64,000 nucleotides of DNA from the NCBI RefSeq assembly GCF_003574735.1, contig NZ_QORW01000001.1:558001-622000 (forward strand), in the 5' to 3' direction. The stretch comes from Dongia deserti. Lineage in GTDB: Bacteria; Pseudomonadota; Alphaproteobacteria; Dongiales; Dongiaceae. Position 1 is the stretch's first letter. The number at the start of each line of letters is the position of its first letter. The notes beneath the pieces were generated by a model that ran no database searches, was not told the DNA's origin, and saw only the letters and a program-made list of their open reading frames with translations. This document shows positions 1 to 8,558 of this stretch, piece after piece. The translations under genes were made by a program, and so were the position numbers.

Positions 1-903
1 CAGCTCATCAAGGCCGGGGAATTTCAACTCGGGCCGCAGGAACTCCAGCAGCGCCACACGCAGGTGCCGACCATACAGGTCGCCCGAATAGTCGAACAAG
101 TAGACTTCGAACTGGATCTCTTCGCCGCCCACCGTCGGCCGGTAGCCGAGGCTGGCGACCCCATCGATCCAGGTCGGATGATCGGTTTCATCCACTGCCA
201 CGCGCACCGCATAGATGCCGAGCTTGGGCAGCAGATAGTCGCCCAGCATGATGTTGGCGGTGGGGAAGCCGAGCCGGCGCCCCAGCTTCTGCCCATGCTC
301 CACGCGGCCTGCGATCTCCCACGCCCGGCCGAGGATCGCGGCGGCCGCTTGCGGCCGGCCGGCCTGCAGATGCTCCCGCGCCAGGGTCGAGGAATGGACC
401 GCGCCCTTGCCATCGACTGCGGCGGAGACGGCATCCACGCCGAATTTCAGCTGCTGCCCCAAGGCCTTCAGCGTCGCGACATTGCCGCTGCGCCCCTTGC
501 CGAAGCAGAAATCCTCGCCCACCACGATATGCGCGGCATTGAGCCCGTCATGCAGGACCTGCTGGGCGAATTCCTGCGCGCTCATGCTCGCCAGGTGCAG
601 GTCGAACGCGAGGCAGCACACGAAATCGAGGCCCATGCTGTGGTCCTGCCCCAAGGCCTGCAGCACGCGCATCTTGATGCGGAAGGGAGTCAGGCGGAAC
701 GGCGGCAGGTCGGGCTTGAAGAACGCGCGCGGATGGGGCTCGAAGGTGAGGATGCCCACCGCGCTGTCATAGGCCTGCGCTAGCTCGAAGGCGCGCGCGA
801 TCACCGCCTGATGGCCCAGATGCACGCCGTCGAAATTGCCGAGCGCGATCGCGGCACCGCGACATTCGGGCGTGAGCTCGTTGGGATGGCGAAACAGCCG
901 CAT
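1..903 (-). CDS. ribF: Bifunctional riboflavin kinase / FAD synthetase RibF (3' end off window)
   Basis: Makes FMN from riboflavin and FAD from FMN in the cytoplasm. The translation opens MRLFRHPNEL, with the nucleotidyltransferase motif GNFDGVHLGHQ at residues 22-32. The riboflavin kinase motif GRRLGFPTANI lies near residues 205-215. The reading frame is open for 301 codons to the window edge. Family members are about 305-330 residues, so only a short tail and the stop are missing. The ATG at 901-903 is the first start in frame and precedes the conserved domain by the usual distance; no strong ribosome site is seen. The opposite-strand open frame at 64-783 is a GC-rich shadow. Confidence 0.95.
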   Translation of the reverse strand, partial: MRLFRHPNELTPECRGAAIALGNFDGVHLGHQAVIARAFELAQAYDSAVGILTFEPHPRAFFKPDLPPFRLTPFRIKMRVLQALGQDHSMGLDFVCCLAFDLHLASMSAQEFAQQVLHDGLNAAHIVVGEDFCFGKGRSGNVATLKALGQQLKFGVDAVSAAVDGKGAVHSSTLAREHLQAGRPQAAAAILGRAWEIAGRVEHGQKLGRRLGFPTANIMLGDYLLPKLGIYAVRVAVDETDHPTWIDGVASLGYRPTVGGEEIQFEVYLFDYSGDLYGRHLRVALLEFLRPELKFPGLDEL

Positions 904-937
904 CACTCGGAAACTATAGCAGGGGCGGAATGCTGCC

Positions 938-1393
938 TCACGCCGTCGGGCGCTTGGGCACCAGGATCTGCGCCTCGCCCTCCACCACCAGGACCTCGCC
1001 GACATGGGCGACCGTGGCGAAGGTGCAGCGGCCCTTGTCCCGATCCACGGCGGTGGCGGTCACGCGTGCGACCACCGTGTCGCCGACCCTGACCGGTGCC
1101 TTGAACTTGAGCGACTGGCTCAAGTAGATGCTGCCCGGGCCCGGCAGCTTGGTGCCCAGCACCGCTGAGATGAAGCCCGCCGTCAGCATGCCATGGGCGA
1201 TCCGGCCCTTGAACATGGTCGGCTTGGCGAATTCCTCGTCCAGATGCACGGGGTTGGTGTCGCCGGTCACGCCCGCGAACAGCACGATATCGGCATCGGT
1301 GACGGTCTTGGTGAAGATCGCCGACATCCCCACGGTGAGTTCGTCGGCGTATTTCCCCCTCAGCTCGTCGAGCCGCCCGGGCAGCTTTTCCAT
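938..1393 (-). CDS. MaoC-like (R)-specific enoyl-CoA hydratase
   Basis: Single hot-dog-fold hydratase of the PhaJ/MaoC family, which hydrates trans-2-enoyl-CoA to (R)-3-hydroxyacyl-CoA and links beta-oxidation to polyhydroxyalkanoate or other acyl-CoA pools. The catalytic Asp/His pair sits in FAGVTGDTNPVHLD, followed by GRIAHGMLTAGFIS, the usual second signature. The length of ~151 residues fits a one-domain member. I use the ATG at 1391-1393 (MEKLPGR). A longer frame begins with GTG at 1430-1432 but adds 13 residues without family character. It lies 35 bp upstream of ribF on the same strand and may be co-transcribed with it. The exact substrate is unknown. Confidence 0.85.
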   Translation of the reverse strand: MEKLPGRLDELRGKYADELTVGMSAIFTKTVTDADIVLFAGVTGDTNPVHLDEEFAKPTMFKGRIAHGMLTAGFISAVLGTKLPGPGSIYLSQSLKFKAPVRVGDTVVARVTATAVDRDKGRCTFATVAHVGEVLVVEGEAQILVPKRPTA

Positions 1394-1522
1394 CTCCGGC
1401 AGTCCTGTTGCAGTGCAAAAAACGGCGGGCACTATAGGGCCCAGGCGCCAGCCGGGGCAAGGCAGGCGGAAGGCGAAGGGGCCGGGCTAGGGAACGTCCC
1501 GAATGGGGCGGCGGGGCCGAGG

Positions 1523-1936
1523 TCAGCGCAGCGGCGTCAGGGTCTCGCTGCCGGCCGCTGGGCCTTGGGCATAGACCCAGGTGCCGGCCAGGCGCCCGTC
1601 CGCCGCCCGCCGATAGACCACCAGGTATTCGCCGGTGAAAACCGAGTTGTGGTCGCCCTTGAGTTCGTCGCCGATGAAGATGGACAGGGTGTCGCCTTCC
1701 GCCAGTCCCTTGCCCACATAGGTGTGCCGGGTGTCTTCGTTGAAGCAGGACACGGCATAGACCCTGCCTTCCAAGGCCAATTTGCAGGTCCCGTGATAAG
1801 CGCTGTCATTCGGGCCGAAGCCCTTCCCTTCCATCCGATAGGTGCCGGAGAAATCCAACGCTTCCTCGGCCGCGGCCGGTGCGGACGATAGGCCGAGAGC
1901 GAACAGGCAGGTGCAGAGCAGAGAAGTGCGAAGCAT
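1523..1936 (-). CDS. Secreted protein of unknown function
   Basis: A ~137-residue protein starting MLRTSLLC. It has a clear Sec signal peptide: a hydrophobic stretch, then APAAAEE as a likely signal peptidase I site near residues 23-27. The mature part is short and beta-rich in appearance (FSGTYRMEGKGFGPNDSAY..., GEYLVVYRRAADGRLAGTW), with two Cys that could form a disulphide (TCKLAL and SCFNED). The G-x-Y-x-M-E-G pattern and the closing GTW resemble small periplasmic beta-barrel or lipocalin-like proteins, but I do not recognise the family. A start four codons earlier (1948) is possible. No operon partner is obvious. Confidence 0.7.
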   Translation of the reverse strand: MLRTSLLCTCLFALGLSSAPAAAEEALDFSGTYRMEGKGFGPNDSAYHGTCKLALEGRVYAVSCFNEDTRHTYVGKGLAEGDTLSIFIGDELKGDHNSVFTGEYLVVYRRAADGRLAGTWVYAQGPAAGSETLTPLR

Positions 1937-2026
1937 GGCGGTCTCCAATGGTCCCAGACGAAGATCCGCAGCGCGCGCATTTAGCGCAGGCGTGACTCGC
2001 TTGGGGAAATCAAGATCGCGGGAGCC

Positions 2027-2557
2027 CTAAACCACACGAATTGGGCAGATATCGGGCGTGCAGCGGCGGTCATCGCACACCCGGCACGTGACATCGGCCT
2101 CGCGGCCTGGCTCGACACACTGGTACAGGATGGCGCTGATCGCCGCCTCGAGCGCTTCGCGCTGGACCGGACCGAGGCCGCTCAGCAGCCCATCGATCAC
2201 CTGATTGCGCGCGGCGTGGAGCTGCCGCGCCAGCCCTTTGCCCGGCTTGCTCAGCTTCAGGCTCTGGGCACGGGCATCCTTGCGCGCGCGGTCCTTCTCG
2301 ACCAGGCCGCGCTCGGCCAGCTTGTCGATCACGCGCACGGTGGCCGAGTGCGTCAGGCCGATGCGCCCCGCCACCTGCTCGATCGACGAGCCGGGCTCGT
2401 TGTCGATCTGCACTACGGCCGCCGCCGCCATGGGCGACAGATCGAGCGTGGATTGCCACGCGCGTTCCACCCGATCCTGTATCAACAGCGACAGCGCACC
2501 CAGGATGTTGGCCGTATGCTGGGTTTCGCTATCCGAGGACTGGTCTCGCTCCGCCAT
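2027..2557 (-). CDS. MarR-family transcriptional regulator with C-terminal Cys cluster
   Basis: Winged-helix repressor-type regulator of 176 residues. The HTH region reads IEQVAGRIGLTHSATVRVIDKLAERGLV, followed by a wing containing KDRARKDARAQ. The start is the ATG at 2555-2557, chosen because GGGAGAG lies just upstream and the alternative ATG at 2603-2605 would fall inside the palindromic operator. After the dimerisation helices comes a Cys-rich tail, C158-x2-C161-x4-C166-x4-C171 with another Cys at 147. This spacing suggests metal binding or thiol sensing. The gene is divergent from the arginase-family gene at 2660, which is the likely target along with itself. Confidence 0.9.
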   Translation of the reverse strand: MAERDQSSDSETQHTANILGALSLLIQDRVERAWQSTLDLSPMAAAAVVQIDNEPGSSIEQVAGRIGLTHSATVRVIDKLAERGLVEKDRARKDARAQSLKLSKPGKGLARQLHAARNQVIDGLLSGLGPVQREALEAAISAILYQCVEPGREADVTCRVCDDRRCTPDICPIRVV

Positions 2558-2590
2558 AGCCGCTCTCCCGCATAATCGTCTTGACAAATC

Positions 2591-2611
2591 ATATGTAGAC
2601 TGCATACATAT
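2591..2611. promoter_or_regulatory. Palindromic operator in MarR/ureohydrolase divergent promoter
   Basis: A perfect inverted repeat, ATATGTA-N7-TACATAT, lies in the ~100 bp between the two divergent genes. A TTGACA -35-like hexamer at 2581-2586 points rightward and the palindrome covers the -10 zone, so binding would block transcription. Size and symmetry suit a MarR dimer. The assignment is inference from position and symmetry. Confidence 0.65.
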
Positions 2612-2659
2612 AATACGTCGAGGGCGGACCGTAAAGCCATTTCATGAAGGAGGCTGTCC

Positions 2660-3619
2660 ATGCCGGACTTCACGATCATCGAGGCACCCTCTCATTTGGG
2701 CCTCAGGCCCGGCGGCGTGGAACATCTGCCAGACGCCCTGCTGAACGCCGGCCTGGCGCGCCGGCTTGGCGCGCGGCGCCATGCGCGGCTGGCGGTGCCG
2801 CCCTATGATGCGCGCCGTGATCTTGAAACCAACATCCTGAACCCAGCGCGCATCCGCGACTTCGCCATCATGCTGGCGGACATCGTCGGCCCCGTGGTGG
2901 CGCGCGGCTCCTTTCCGATCGTGCTCGGCGGTGATTGCTCGATCCTGCTCGGCAACCTGCTGGCATTGCGGCGCAGCGGCCGGCGCTATGGCCTGCTGTT
3001 CCTCGACGGCCATGCGGACTTCTACCAGCCCGAAGCCTCTCCCACCGGCGAGGCGGCGGACATGGACCTGGCGCTCAGCACAGGACGCGGCCCGGCCCTC
3101 CTCACCGATATCGAGGGAATGCGCCCGCTGGTGCGCGATGCGGATGTCGCCGTGCTCGGCCCGCGCGATGCGGATCAAGCGCGCCAATACGGCAGCCAGC
3201 CCTTGCCGCCCAAGGTCTTTGCGCAGGACCTCGCCGAGGTTCGTCGCATTGGGGCCGAGGAAGCGGCCCGCGCCGCCATCGAGCATCTGTGCCGACCGGA
3301 GATCGACGGCTTCTGGATCCATCTCGACGTCGACGTGCTCGACGATGCCATCATGCCGGCGGTTGGCTATCGCATACCCGACGGCCTCTCCTGGGAAGAC
3401 CTCGAGACGATCCTGCGCGCCGCCATGCGCAGCGGCCGCGCGGCCGGGATCAACATCACCATCTTCGAGCCGCCGCAGGACAAGGACGGAAGCATCGCCC
3501 GCGCCCTGGTGGACAGCCTCGCCCGCGCCCTGGTGCGCTCACCGGATGCACGGCTGGAGCTGTGCGCGTTGCGACAGCGGCGGATGGGATTGGGATTTTC
3601 GATGGCGCGTTACGCTTAG
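2660..3619 (+). CDS. Arginase/agmatinase-family ureohydrolase
   Basis: Binuclear-manganese ureohydrolase fold, 319 residues. Motifs are GGDCS (residues 90-94, Cys93), DGHADF (D116, H118, D120) and HLDVDVLD (D223, D225). Arginases normally have His in the first motif (GGDHS), so one expected metal ligand is Cys here. The rest of the site is intact. Translation is well supported: AAGGAGG at 2647-2653, ATG at 2660. The divergent MarR gene probably controls it. The substrate could be a guanidino compound such as arginine, agmatine, guanidinobutyrate or formiminoglutamate. Sequence alone does not decide, and the His-to-Cys change makes classical arginase activity uncertain. Confidence 0.85.
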   Translation: MPDFTIIEAPSHLGLRPGGVEHLPDALLNAGLARRLGARRHARLAVPPYDARRDLETNILNPARIRDFAIMLADIVGPVVARGSFPIVLGGDCSILLGNLLALRRSGRRYGLLFLDGHADFYQPEASPTGEAADMDLALSTGRGPALLTDIEGMRPLVRDADVAVLGPRDADQARQYGSQPLPPKVFAQDLAEVRRIGAEEAARAAIEHLCRPEIDGFWIHLDVDVLDDAIMPAVGYRIPDGLSWEDLETILRAAMRSGRAAGINITIFEPPQDKDGSIARALVDSLARALVRSPDARLELCALRQRRMGLGFSMARYA

Positions 3620-3669
3620 CAAGGACGAAGGTGGCTTGGACGGTCATGTATTCGCACACGAACTCGTGG

Positions 3670-3692
3670 ATGGTCGTGCCAAGCACGACCAT
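3670..3692. terminator. Perfect hairpin between convergent genes
   Basis: Stems ATGGTCGTGC and GCACGACCAT (10 bp, perfect) enclose a three-base CAA loop. The hairpin sits in the 97-bp gap between the ends of the ureohydrolase gene (3619) and the lipoprotein gene (3717), so it could terminate both. No U-tract follows on either side, so this is a candidate only. Confidence 0.45.
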
Positions 3693-3716
3693 GACGATGT
3701 GTGCTGGAGCGGTGAG

Positions 3717-4298
3717 TCAGCGCACAAACGGCGTGAGCTTTTCGCGGATGGCGGTTTCGAGTTTCTTGTCGAGCTCGCGCATGGCGCTTTCGGTCATCTG
3801 GAACCAGACGGCCTCGCGTTGATTGAGGGTCATGTCCTCGGCGACGGTCTGGCTGCGGTCGGCGACGGCGGTGATGGCACCGGTCTTGGCGAGCAGCGGG
3901 TTGCCGATATCGAGCTTCACTTCGATGTGGAGGTCGTAACGCTCCGACTGTTCGGTGCGGAAGACCTGACCGAGCCCGCCTGAGCGCGGCAGCGCGGTCT
4001 CGGTCGCGGACGCATCGACGATGGTGTAGGTCGCGAGGCCGCGCTGGCCCACCGGACGCAGCACATCGCGACCCCACGCGGCCGCGACATCCACCGGCTT
4101 CTGAGGGAAGAGATGATCGACATGGGGCGCGACGCCCGGCGGCCTGTAGGCCTGCACGATCTCGACCTGCGCCACGTCGAGGCGGATCTGCGGCCGGTCC
4201 TGGAAGGTAAGAGTCGCGAAGCTCTGCCGCATCGGTGGCGTGTCGCAGGCGGCGAGGAGGGATGCGCCGCTGAGCAAGAGAAACGACCGTCGATGCAT
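3717..4298 (-). CDS. Putative lipoprotein
   Basis: A 193-residue protein with a lipoprotein signal: MHRRSFLLLSGASLLAAC gives a lipobox LLAAC with Cys18. Ser, Asp and Thr follow rather than a strong membrane-retention signal. The mature domain contains DRPQIRLDVAQVEIVQAY, HVDHLFPQKPVDVAAAW and YDLHIEVKLDI, and ends in charged helices (MRELDKKLETAIREKL). The domain looks like a conserved alphaproteobacterial envelope lipoprotein, but I cannot name the family. It lies upstream of no same-strand partner and is separated from hslO by a palindromic repeat. Confidence 0.75.
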   Translation of the reverse strand: MHRRSFLLLSGASLLAACDTPPMRQSFATLTFQDRPQIRLDVAQVEIVQAYRPPGVAPHVDHLFPQKPVDVAAAWGRDVLRPVGQRGLATYTIVDASATETALPRSGGLGQVFRTEQSERYDLHIEVKLDIGNPLLAKTGAITAVADRSQTVAEDMTLNQREAVWFQMTESAMRELDKKLETAIREKLTPFVR

Positions 4299-4314
4299 GC
4301 CACCGCTCTCCTTC

Positions 4315-4442
4315 TGTCATCCCGGCCGCGCCCTCGGCTCCGCGCTTTGCGCGGCCCAAGGACAGGCTCCGCGAGAGCCGGGACCCATACGGCCTAGCAG
4401 ATATCGCCGCCGCATGGGTCCCGGGTCAAGCCCGGGATGACA
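4315..4442. repeat. Palindromic intergenic repeat element (128 bp)
   Basis: Ends TGTCATCCCGG and CCGGGATGACA are inverted complements. Further in, GGGACCCAT pairs with ATGGGTCCC. The element fills the gap between the lipoprotein gene start and the hslO stop. Such TGTCATCCCGG-ended elements are familiar as dispersed intergenic repeats in alphaproteobacteria. It may fold into a long hairpin in RNA. Confidence 0.7.
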
Positions 4443-4471
4443 TTACAGAAGTGGCGCCAAGGTGCGCCTAA

Positions 4472-5383
4472 TCAGTTCCGTGCGGGAAGGAAGTCCGCCA
4501 GGGGGAAGTCGTAGCGGCTGTTGCAGAACTCGCAGGTCACTTCCAGCCTGCCGTCGACCTGCAGATCGGCCAGATCGTCCGGGCGCATCGCCTTCAGCAC
4601 GGTTTCGACGCGGCCGCGCGAGCAGCGGCATTTCGCCTCCACGCCTTGCGCCTTGAAGGCCCTGACGCCATCCTCGTGGAACAGGCGATAGAGCACGTCG
4701 GTCGCCGGCACTTCGATATCCAGGAGCTCGCGGTCGGTGCAGCTCGCCATCAGCACGAAGGCGCGGCGCCAGGCATCGTCGGCGATCTCCGCCCCCATCT
4801 CCGTCACGCTCTCCTGCGGCAGGCGCTGCAGCATGATGGCGCCGGCGCGCCAGCCTTCCTCGCCTTTGGTCGCGGCGATCTTGAAGCCGGCCTGCAGCTG
4901 CTCCGACTGGCGGAAATAGTGATGCACGCAGTCGCTGAGCGTCGCGCCTTCCATCTCCACGATGCCCTGGTAGCGGTCCGTGTGCTGGCCCTGGTCCACG
5001 GTGAAGGCGAGATACCCCTTGCCGTGCAGGCGCGGCAAGGACGCCTGCTCCAGCGGGATCGCGGCCACCTGCTCGTGGTCGAACTGGGCATAGCCGCGCA
5101 TCGCGCCGTGGCTCGTCAGGTCCACGACCATCAGCTTCACCGGCCCCTCGCCCTTGGTCTGAAGCGTGAAGACGCCGTCATATTTGAGCGCCGCGGCGAG
5201 TACCGCCGTCAGTGCCATCATCTCGGCCAGCAGGCGCGCGACGCTGTCCGGATAGGCGTGCTGCTGGATGATGCGGTCGGCCACGTCGGAGAGGCGCACC
5301 AAGCGCCCGCGCACGCCGTGCCCTTCGATGGAGAATGGCTGAATGAAATCGCGTTGCTCGCCCGCCGGCAATCCTGTGCGCAT
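4472..5383 (-). CDS. hslO: Hsp33 redox-regulated chaperonin
   Basis: Holdase chaperone activated by disulphide formation under oxidative stress, 303 residues, cytoplasmic. The C-terminal zinc-binding redox switch is intact: CKC in VEAKCRCSRG followed by CEFC in VTCEFCNSRY, i.e. the CxC and CxxC pairs of the family. The N-terminal body shows RGRLVRL and the characteristic GPVKLMVVDLTSHGAMRGYA. It follows argF on the same strand, the argD-argF-hslO order seen in many alphaproteobacteria. A 160-bp gap containing a repeat separates it from argF, so its expression may be partly independent. Confidence 0.95.
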   Translation of the reverse strand: MRTGLPAGEQRDFIQPFSIEGHGVRGRLVRLSDVADRIIQQHAYPDSVARLLAEMMALTAVLAAALKYDGVFTLQTKGEGPVKLMVVDLTSHGAMRGYAQFDHEQVAAIPLEQASLPRLHGKGYLAFTVDQGQHTDRYQGIVEMEGATLSDCVHHYFRQSEQLQAGFKIAATKGEEGWRAGAIMLQRLPQESVTEMGAEIADDAWRRAFVLMASCTDRELLDIEVPATDVLYRLFHEDGVRAFKAQGVEAKCRCSRGRVETVLKAMRPDDLADLQVDGRLEVTCEFCNSRYDFPLADFLPARN

Positions 5384-5422
5384 GATCTCAGTGTGTACTC
5401 TCGCAATCGAGTCTGTGGAGAC

Positions 5423-5513
5423 GCCCCCTCACCCTAGCCCTCTCCCTCGAGGGGAGAGGGGAATGGACTAAGCCCTTCTCCCCTGGAGGGAGAAGGGCTG
5501 GGATGAGGGGGGC
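5423..5513. repeat. GCCCCCTCACCCTAGCC-type palindromic repeat
   Basis: The left arm GCCCCCTCA and right arm TGAGGGGGGC are inverted, and inner segments CCCTCTCCC / GGGAGAAGGG repeat the symmetry. Two smaller hairpins (CTCCCTCGAGGGGAG and CTTCTCCCCTGGAGGGAGAAG) are nested in it. It sits between argF and hslO. Repeats of this type are common between genes in many proteobacteria. It could act as an attenuator or mRNA-stabilising hairpin between the two genes. Confidence 0.65.
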
Positions 5514-5542
5514 ACTCGGTTTTAGATAGGAACTGCCGCGCC

Positions 5543-6484
5543 TCAAATCAAACCGAGGCACCAGAGCAGGATGCCTTGCTGGGCGTGGAGGCGGTTCTCG
5601 GCTTCGTCCCAGACCACCGATTGCGGGCCGTCGATCACGCTCGCCGTCATCTCCTCCCCGCGATGGGCGGGCAGGCAGTGCATGAAGATGGCGTTCGGCT
5701 TGGCGGCGGCCATCAGCCGGTCGTCCACCTGGAACGCGCGCAGCATGTTGTGGCGGTCGGACGTATCCGCATCGCCCATGGAAACCCAGGTGTCCGTCAC
5801 CACGCAGTCGGCGCCCGCGACCGCCGCGGTGGGGTCATTCACGATCCGCACCTTGGCGCCTTTCGCCTGCGCCCAGTCTACCACGTCCTTGGGCGGCAGC
5901 AGCATCTCCGGGCAGGCGACGTTGAGCTCGAAATCGAACATCGCGGCGGCATGGATCCACGAGGTCGCCATGTTGTTGCCGTCGCCCGACCAGGTGATGC
6001 GCTTGCCCTGGATGGCGCCGCGATGCTCCTCGAAGGTCATCACGTCGGCCATCAGCTGGCAAGGATGCGTGCGGTCGGTCAGGCCGTTGATGACGGGCGC
6101 CGACGAATATTCCGCCAGCTCCATCAGCTTCTGCTCGCGGGTCGTGCGCACCATGATGCAGTCGACGTAGCGCGAGAGCACGCGCGCGGTATCCGCGACG
6201 GTCTCGCCGCGGCCGAGTTGCGAAGACTCGCGCTCCAGCACCACGGTGTCGCCGCCGAGGCGCTTCATGCCGAGCTCGAACGAGACGCGGGTGCGGGTCG
6301 ATGGCTTCTCGAAGATCATCGCCAGCGACTTGCCCTCGAGCGGCTTCGATTTGGCGAAGGGATGGGTGCCGGCCTTCAGCGCGCGCGAGACGTCGATGAT
6401 CTTGCGCAGGTCTTCTTTCGAGAGCCGGTCGAGGTCGAGGAAGTGTCTTTGGTTAGGCTTCAGCGATTTCGCAGTGTTAGGCAT
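5543..6484 (-). CDS. argF: Ornithine carbamoyltransferase
   Basis: Condenses ornithine and carbamoyl phosphate to citrulline in arginine biosynthesis. The carbamoyl phosphate signature is [13 protein letters not shown] (residues ~54-66). The HPCQ loop is present as THPCQLMAD. The ornithine-site segments [20 protein letters not shown] and HCLPAHRG are all intact. At 313 residues it is the standard length. Its ATG overlaps the argD stop by 8 bp (6477-6484), so the two are translationally coupled. Confidence 0.97.
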   Translation of the reverse strand: MPNTAKSLKPNQRHFLDLDRLSKEDLRKIIDVSRALKAGTHPFAKSKPLEGKSLAMIFEKPSTRTRVSFELGMKRLGGDTVVLERESSQLGRGETVADTARVLSRYVDCIMVRTTREQKLMELAEYSSAPVINGLTDRTHPCQLMADVMTFEEHRGAIQGKRITWSGDGNNMATSWIHAAAMFDFELNVACPEMLLPPKDVVDWAQAKGAKVRIVNDPTAAVAGADCVVTDTWVSMGDADTSDRHNMLRAFQVDDRLMAAAKPNAIFMHCLPAHRGEEMTASVIDGPQSVVWDEAENRLHAQQGILLWCLGLI

Positions 6485-7733
6485 TGCTCTTGGCTTCCGT
6501 TGCGGCCCTATCGAGCATGTCGAGGGCCTGGTCGATTTCCGAATCGGTGACGATCAGGGGTGGCAGCAGCCGCACGACATTGTCGCCGGCGCCCACCGTC
6601 AGCAGACCGCATCGTCGGAGGCGTTCGACCATCTCGGTATTCGAGCCAACGCATTTGAGGCCGAGCATCAGCCCACGCCCACGGAAGTCGACGAACACGT
6701 CCTGGTGCTTGTCGACCAGCTGTGCGACGCCGCGGGCCAATCTCTCGCCCTTGTTCACCACGTCGGGCAGGAATCCCGGTGCCAGGATGACATCGAGCAC
6801 GGCATTGCCCACCGCCATGGCGAGCGGGTTGCCGCCGAAGGTGGTGCCGTGGCTGCCGGGACCGAAGGCGGCCGCGACCTTGCCCGTCGCAAGGCACGCG
6901 CCCAGGGGGAACCCGCCGCCGATGCCCTTGGCCGTCGCCACGATATCCGGCGTGATGCCGGCCCATTCGTGGGCGAACAGCTTGCCGGTGCGGCCCATGC
7001 CGCATTGCACCTCGTCGAAGAAGAGCAGCAGGCCGAACTCGTCGCACACAGCGCGCAGGCCTTTGAGATACTCGATCGAACCGGCGCGCATGCCGCCTTC
7101 GCCCTGCACCGGCTCCACCAGGATGGCGGCGGTCTCAGCGCCGATCCTGGCGCGCAACTCGTTGAGGTTGCCGTAGGGCACGTGGTCGAAGCCTTCGACG
7201 TAGGGCGCGTAGCCCTTGAGGTACTTCTCGTTGCCCGCGGCGGCGAGGCCGGCCAGCGTGCGGCCGTGGAACGAGCCCTCGCAGGCGATGACGCGGTAGC
7301 GCGCGGGGTCGCCGAAATCGTCGTGATACTTGCGCACCAGCTTGAGGCCGCACTCGATGGCCTCGACGCCGGAATTGCCGAAGAACACCTGGCCGCCGGT
7401 GGCGCCCGCGAACGAGGCCGCGACCAGCCGCTCCGCCAGCTTCTCCTGCCCCGGCACGCGGTAGAGGTTGGAAGAATGCCAGATCTTGTGCGCCTGCTTT
7501 TCCAGCGCCGTAACCAGGTGCGGATGGCAATGCCCGAGCGCCGTGACCGCGATCCCGCACGCGAAGTCGAGAAAGCGCCGCCCGTCGGTCGCGTAGAGCC
7601 ATGCCCCCTCTCCGCGCTCAAACGACAGCTCCGAGCGCGCATAGGTGTTCATCAGCGCCGGCGATCCCGCGGCGCCTGCTGGGGCGGGGGATGCAGCGGG
7701 GGCTTGAGCCTTCACGGCCTGGGCGTCGTTCAT
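6477..7733 (-). CDS. argD: Acetylornithine / succinyldiaminopimelate aminotransferase
   Basis: PLP-dependent class III aminotransferase converting N-acetylglutamate semialdehyde to N-acetylornithine, with probable side activity in lysine synthesis. It shows [15 protein letters not shown] near residue 120, [16 protein letters not shown] around the PLP-orienting Asp, and [14 protein letters not shown] with the Schiff-base Lys. Length is 418 residues, with an Ala/Pro-rich N-terminal extension of ~27 residues before MNTYARSEL, where most homologues begin. The start at 7733 is supported by GAGGAG about 9 bases upstream. First gene of the argD-argF pair. Confidence 0.95.
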   Translation of the reverse strand: MNDAQAVKAQAPAASPAPAGAAGSPALMNTYARSELSFERGEGAWLYATDGRRFLDFACGIAVTALGHCHPHLVTALEKQAHKIWHSSNLYRVPGQEKLAERLVAASFAGATGGQVFFGNSGVEAIECGLKLVRKYHDDFGDPARYRVIACEGSFHGRTLAGLAAAGNEKYLKGYAPYVEGFDHVPYGNLNELRARIGAETAAILVEPVQGEGGMRAGSIEYLKGLRAVCDEFGLLLFFDEVQCGMGRTGKLFAHEWAGITPDIVATAKGIGGGFPLGACLATGKVAAAFGPGSHGTTFGGNPLAMAVGNAVLDVILAPGFLPDVVNKGERLARGVAQLVDKHQDVFVDFRGRGLMLGLKCVGSNTEMVERLRRCGLLTVGAGDNVVRLLPPLIVTDSEIDQALDMLDRAATEAKSNA

Positions 7734-7870
7734 CGACCACCACTCCTCAAAAGCAATTCAGCGGGCGCAATGGCCCGCCGCGAACGAACTCAGAACGCAG
7801 GAAATAGGCGGAGACTATTGGGGGAAGGCAAGAGAGGTGTCAAGGGACCGGCAATCGGCCGAACGCCGGG

Positions 7871-8425
7871 CTATTTAACAATCCGGCAGCTCTTGAGCTC
7901 CTTCAGCACGACGGCGTATTCGCCTTTCACCGCCTCAGCTTGCCCGATCATCATGCCCTCGAGCGTCATGGTGCAGGCGCTTTCAGCGATGTTGAAGCAC
8001 TGCCGCGTGTCGACCTTTGTGAAGGCCTCTCTGCTGCCGCCGCCAATGATGTGGAAGCAGGGGTTGACCGCATCGCCGGTGAGCTCGCACTTCGCAAGCC
8101 AGATTTGGCTATTGGTGACAGACTTGTATTTTCCATCCTGGCAGATTGCTTGCATCTCGAGCACCGGCGGGGCGCCGTCCGTACCAGTGCCTTCGGCGCT
8201 CCAGCCGTCCGCATCGACCTCGATATTCCACTTCTCGTTGGCGCAGAACTCGGTTTTCTGTGTCTGCTCGGTCGTGCACGCGTCGAAGTCGACCTCGATC
8301 TTTAGCCCTTCGATCCTTGCCTGGTTTTCAGCCGATGCCAGCGATGAAGCGAACGCCGCGCACAGCAATATCCCGCACCCCAACGCTACTTGAGTCAAGC
8401 GGGGCACAAAGCAATGGGGTGGCAT
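7871..8425 (-). CDS. Secreted Cys-rich protein of unknown function
   Basis: A ~184-residue protein whose start MPPHCFVPRL (ATG 8423-8425) is supported by GAGGGA upstream; an earlier in-frame start at 8500 lacks one. A hydrophobic signal segment (VALGCGILLCAAFASSLASAENQ) is followed by a likely AxA cleavage site. The mature protein has nine Cys (DACTTEQ, EFCANEK, AICQDG, AKCELTG, PCFHII, QCFNIA, ACTMTL, SCRIVK among them), suggesting a disulphide-rich periplasmic protein. The repeated pattern of Trp/Gly-poor beta segments is not diagnostic and I do not recognise the family. Confidence 0.7.
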   Translation of the reverse strand: MPPHCFVPRLTQVALGCGILLCAAFASSLASAENQARIEGLKIEVDFDACTTEQTQKTEFCANEKWNIEVDADGWSAEGTGTDGAPPVLEMQAICQDGKYKSVTNSQIWLAKCELTGDAVNPCFHIIGGGSREAFTKVDTRQCFNIAESACTMTLEGMMIGQAEAVKGEYAVVLKELKSCRIVK

Positions 8426-8558
8426 GGAAGATCCCTCTTCCCTGAGAATGAAGGTCGGAGAAGCGCGATAACTGTTGGGGGAGGGAGGCGGTGAAGTCAA
8501 GTGATGGGGCCGGATGAGAAGCCAAGATTCGTCCGCTACGAATTGGGCATGATTTCAT

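Noticed and set aside
64-783. 239-codon open frame opposite ribF
   Set aside because: Overlaps ribF completely on the other strand and is a high-GC shadow with no family character.
3456-3692. 78-codon minus-strand frame containing the hairpin
   Set aside because: Begins within the hairpin stem and mostly overlaps the ureohydrolase gene; no coding signature.
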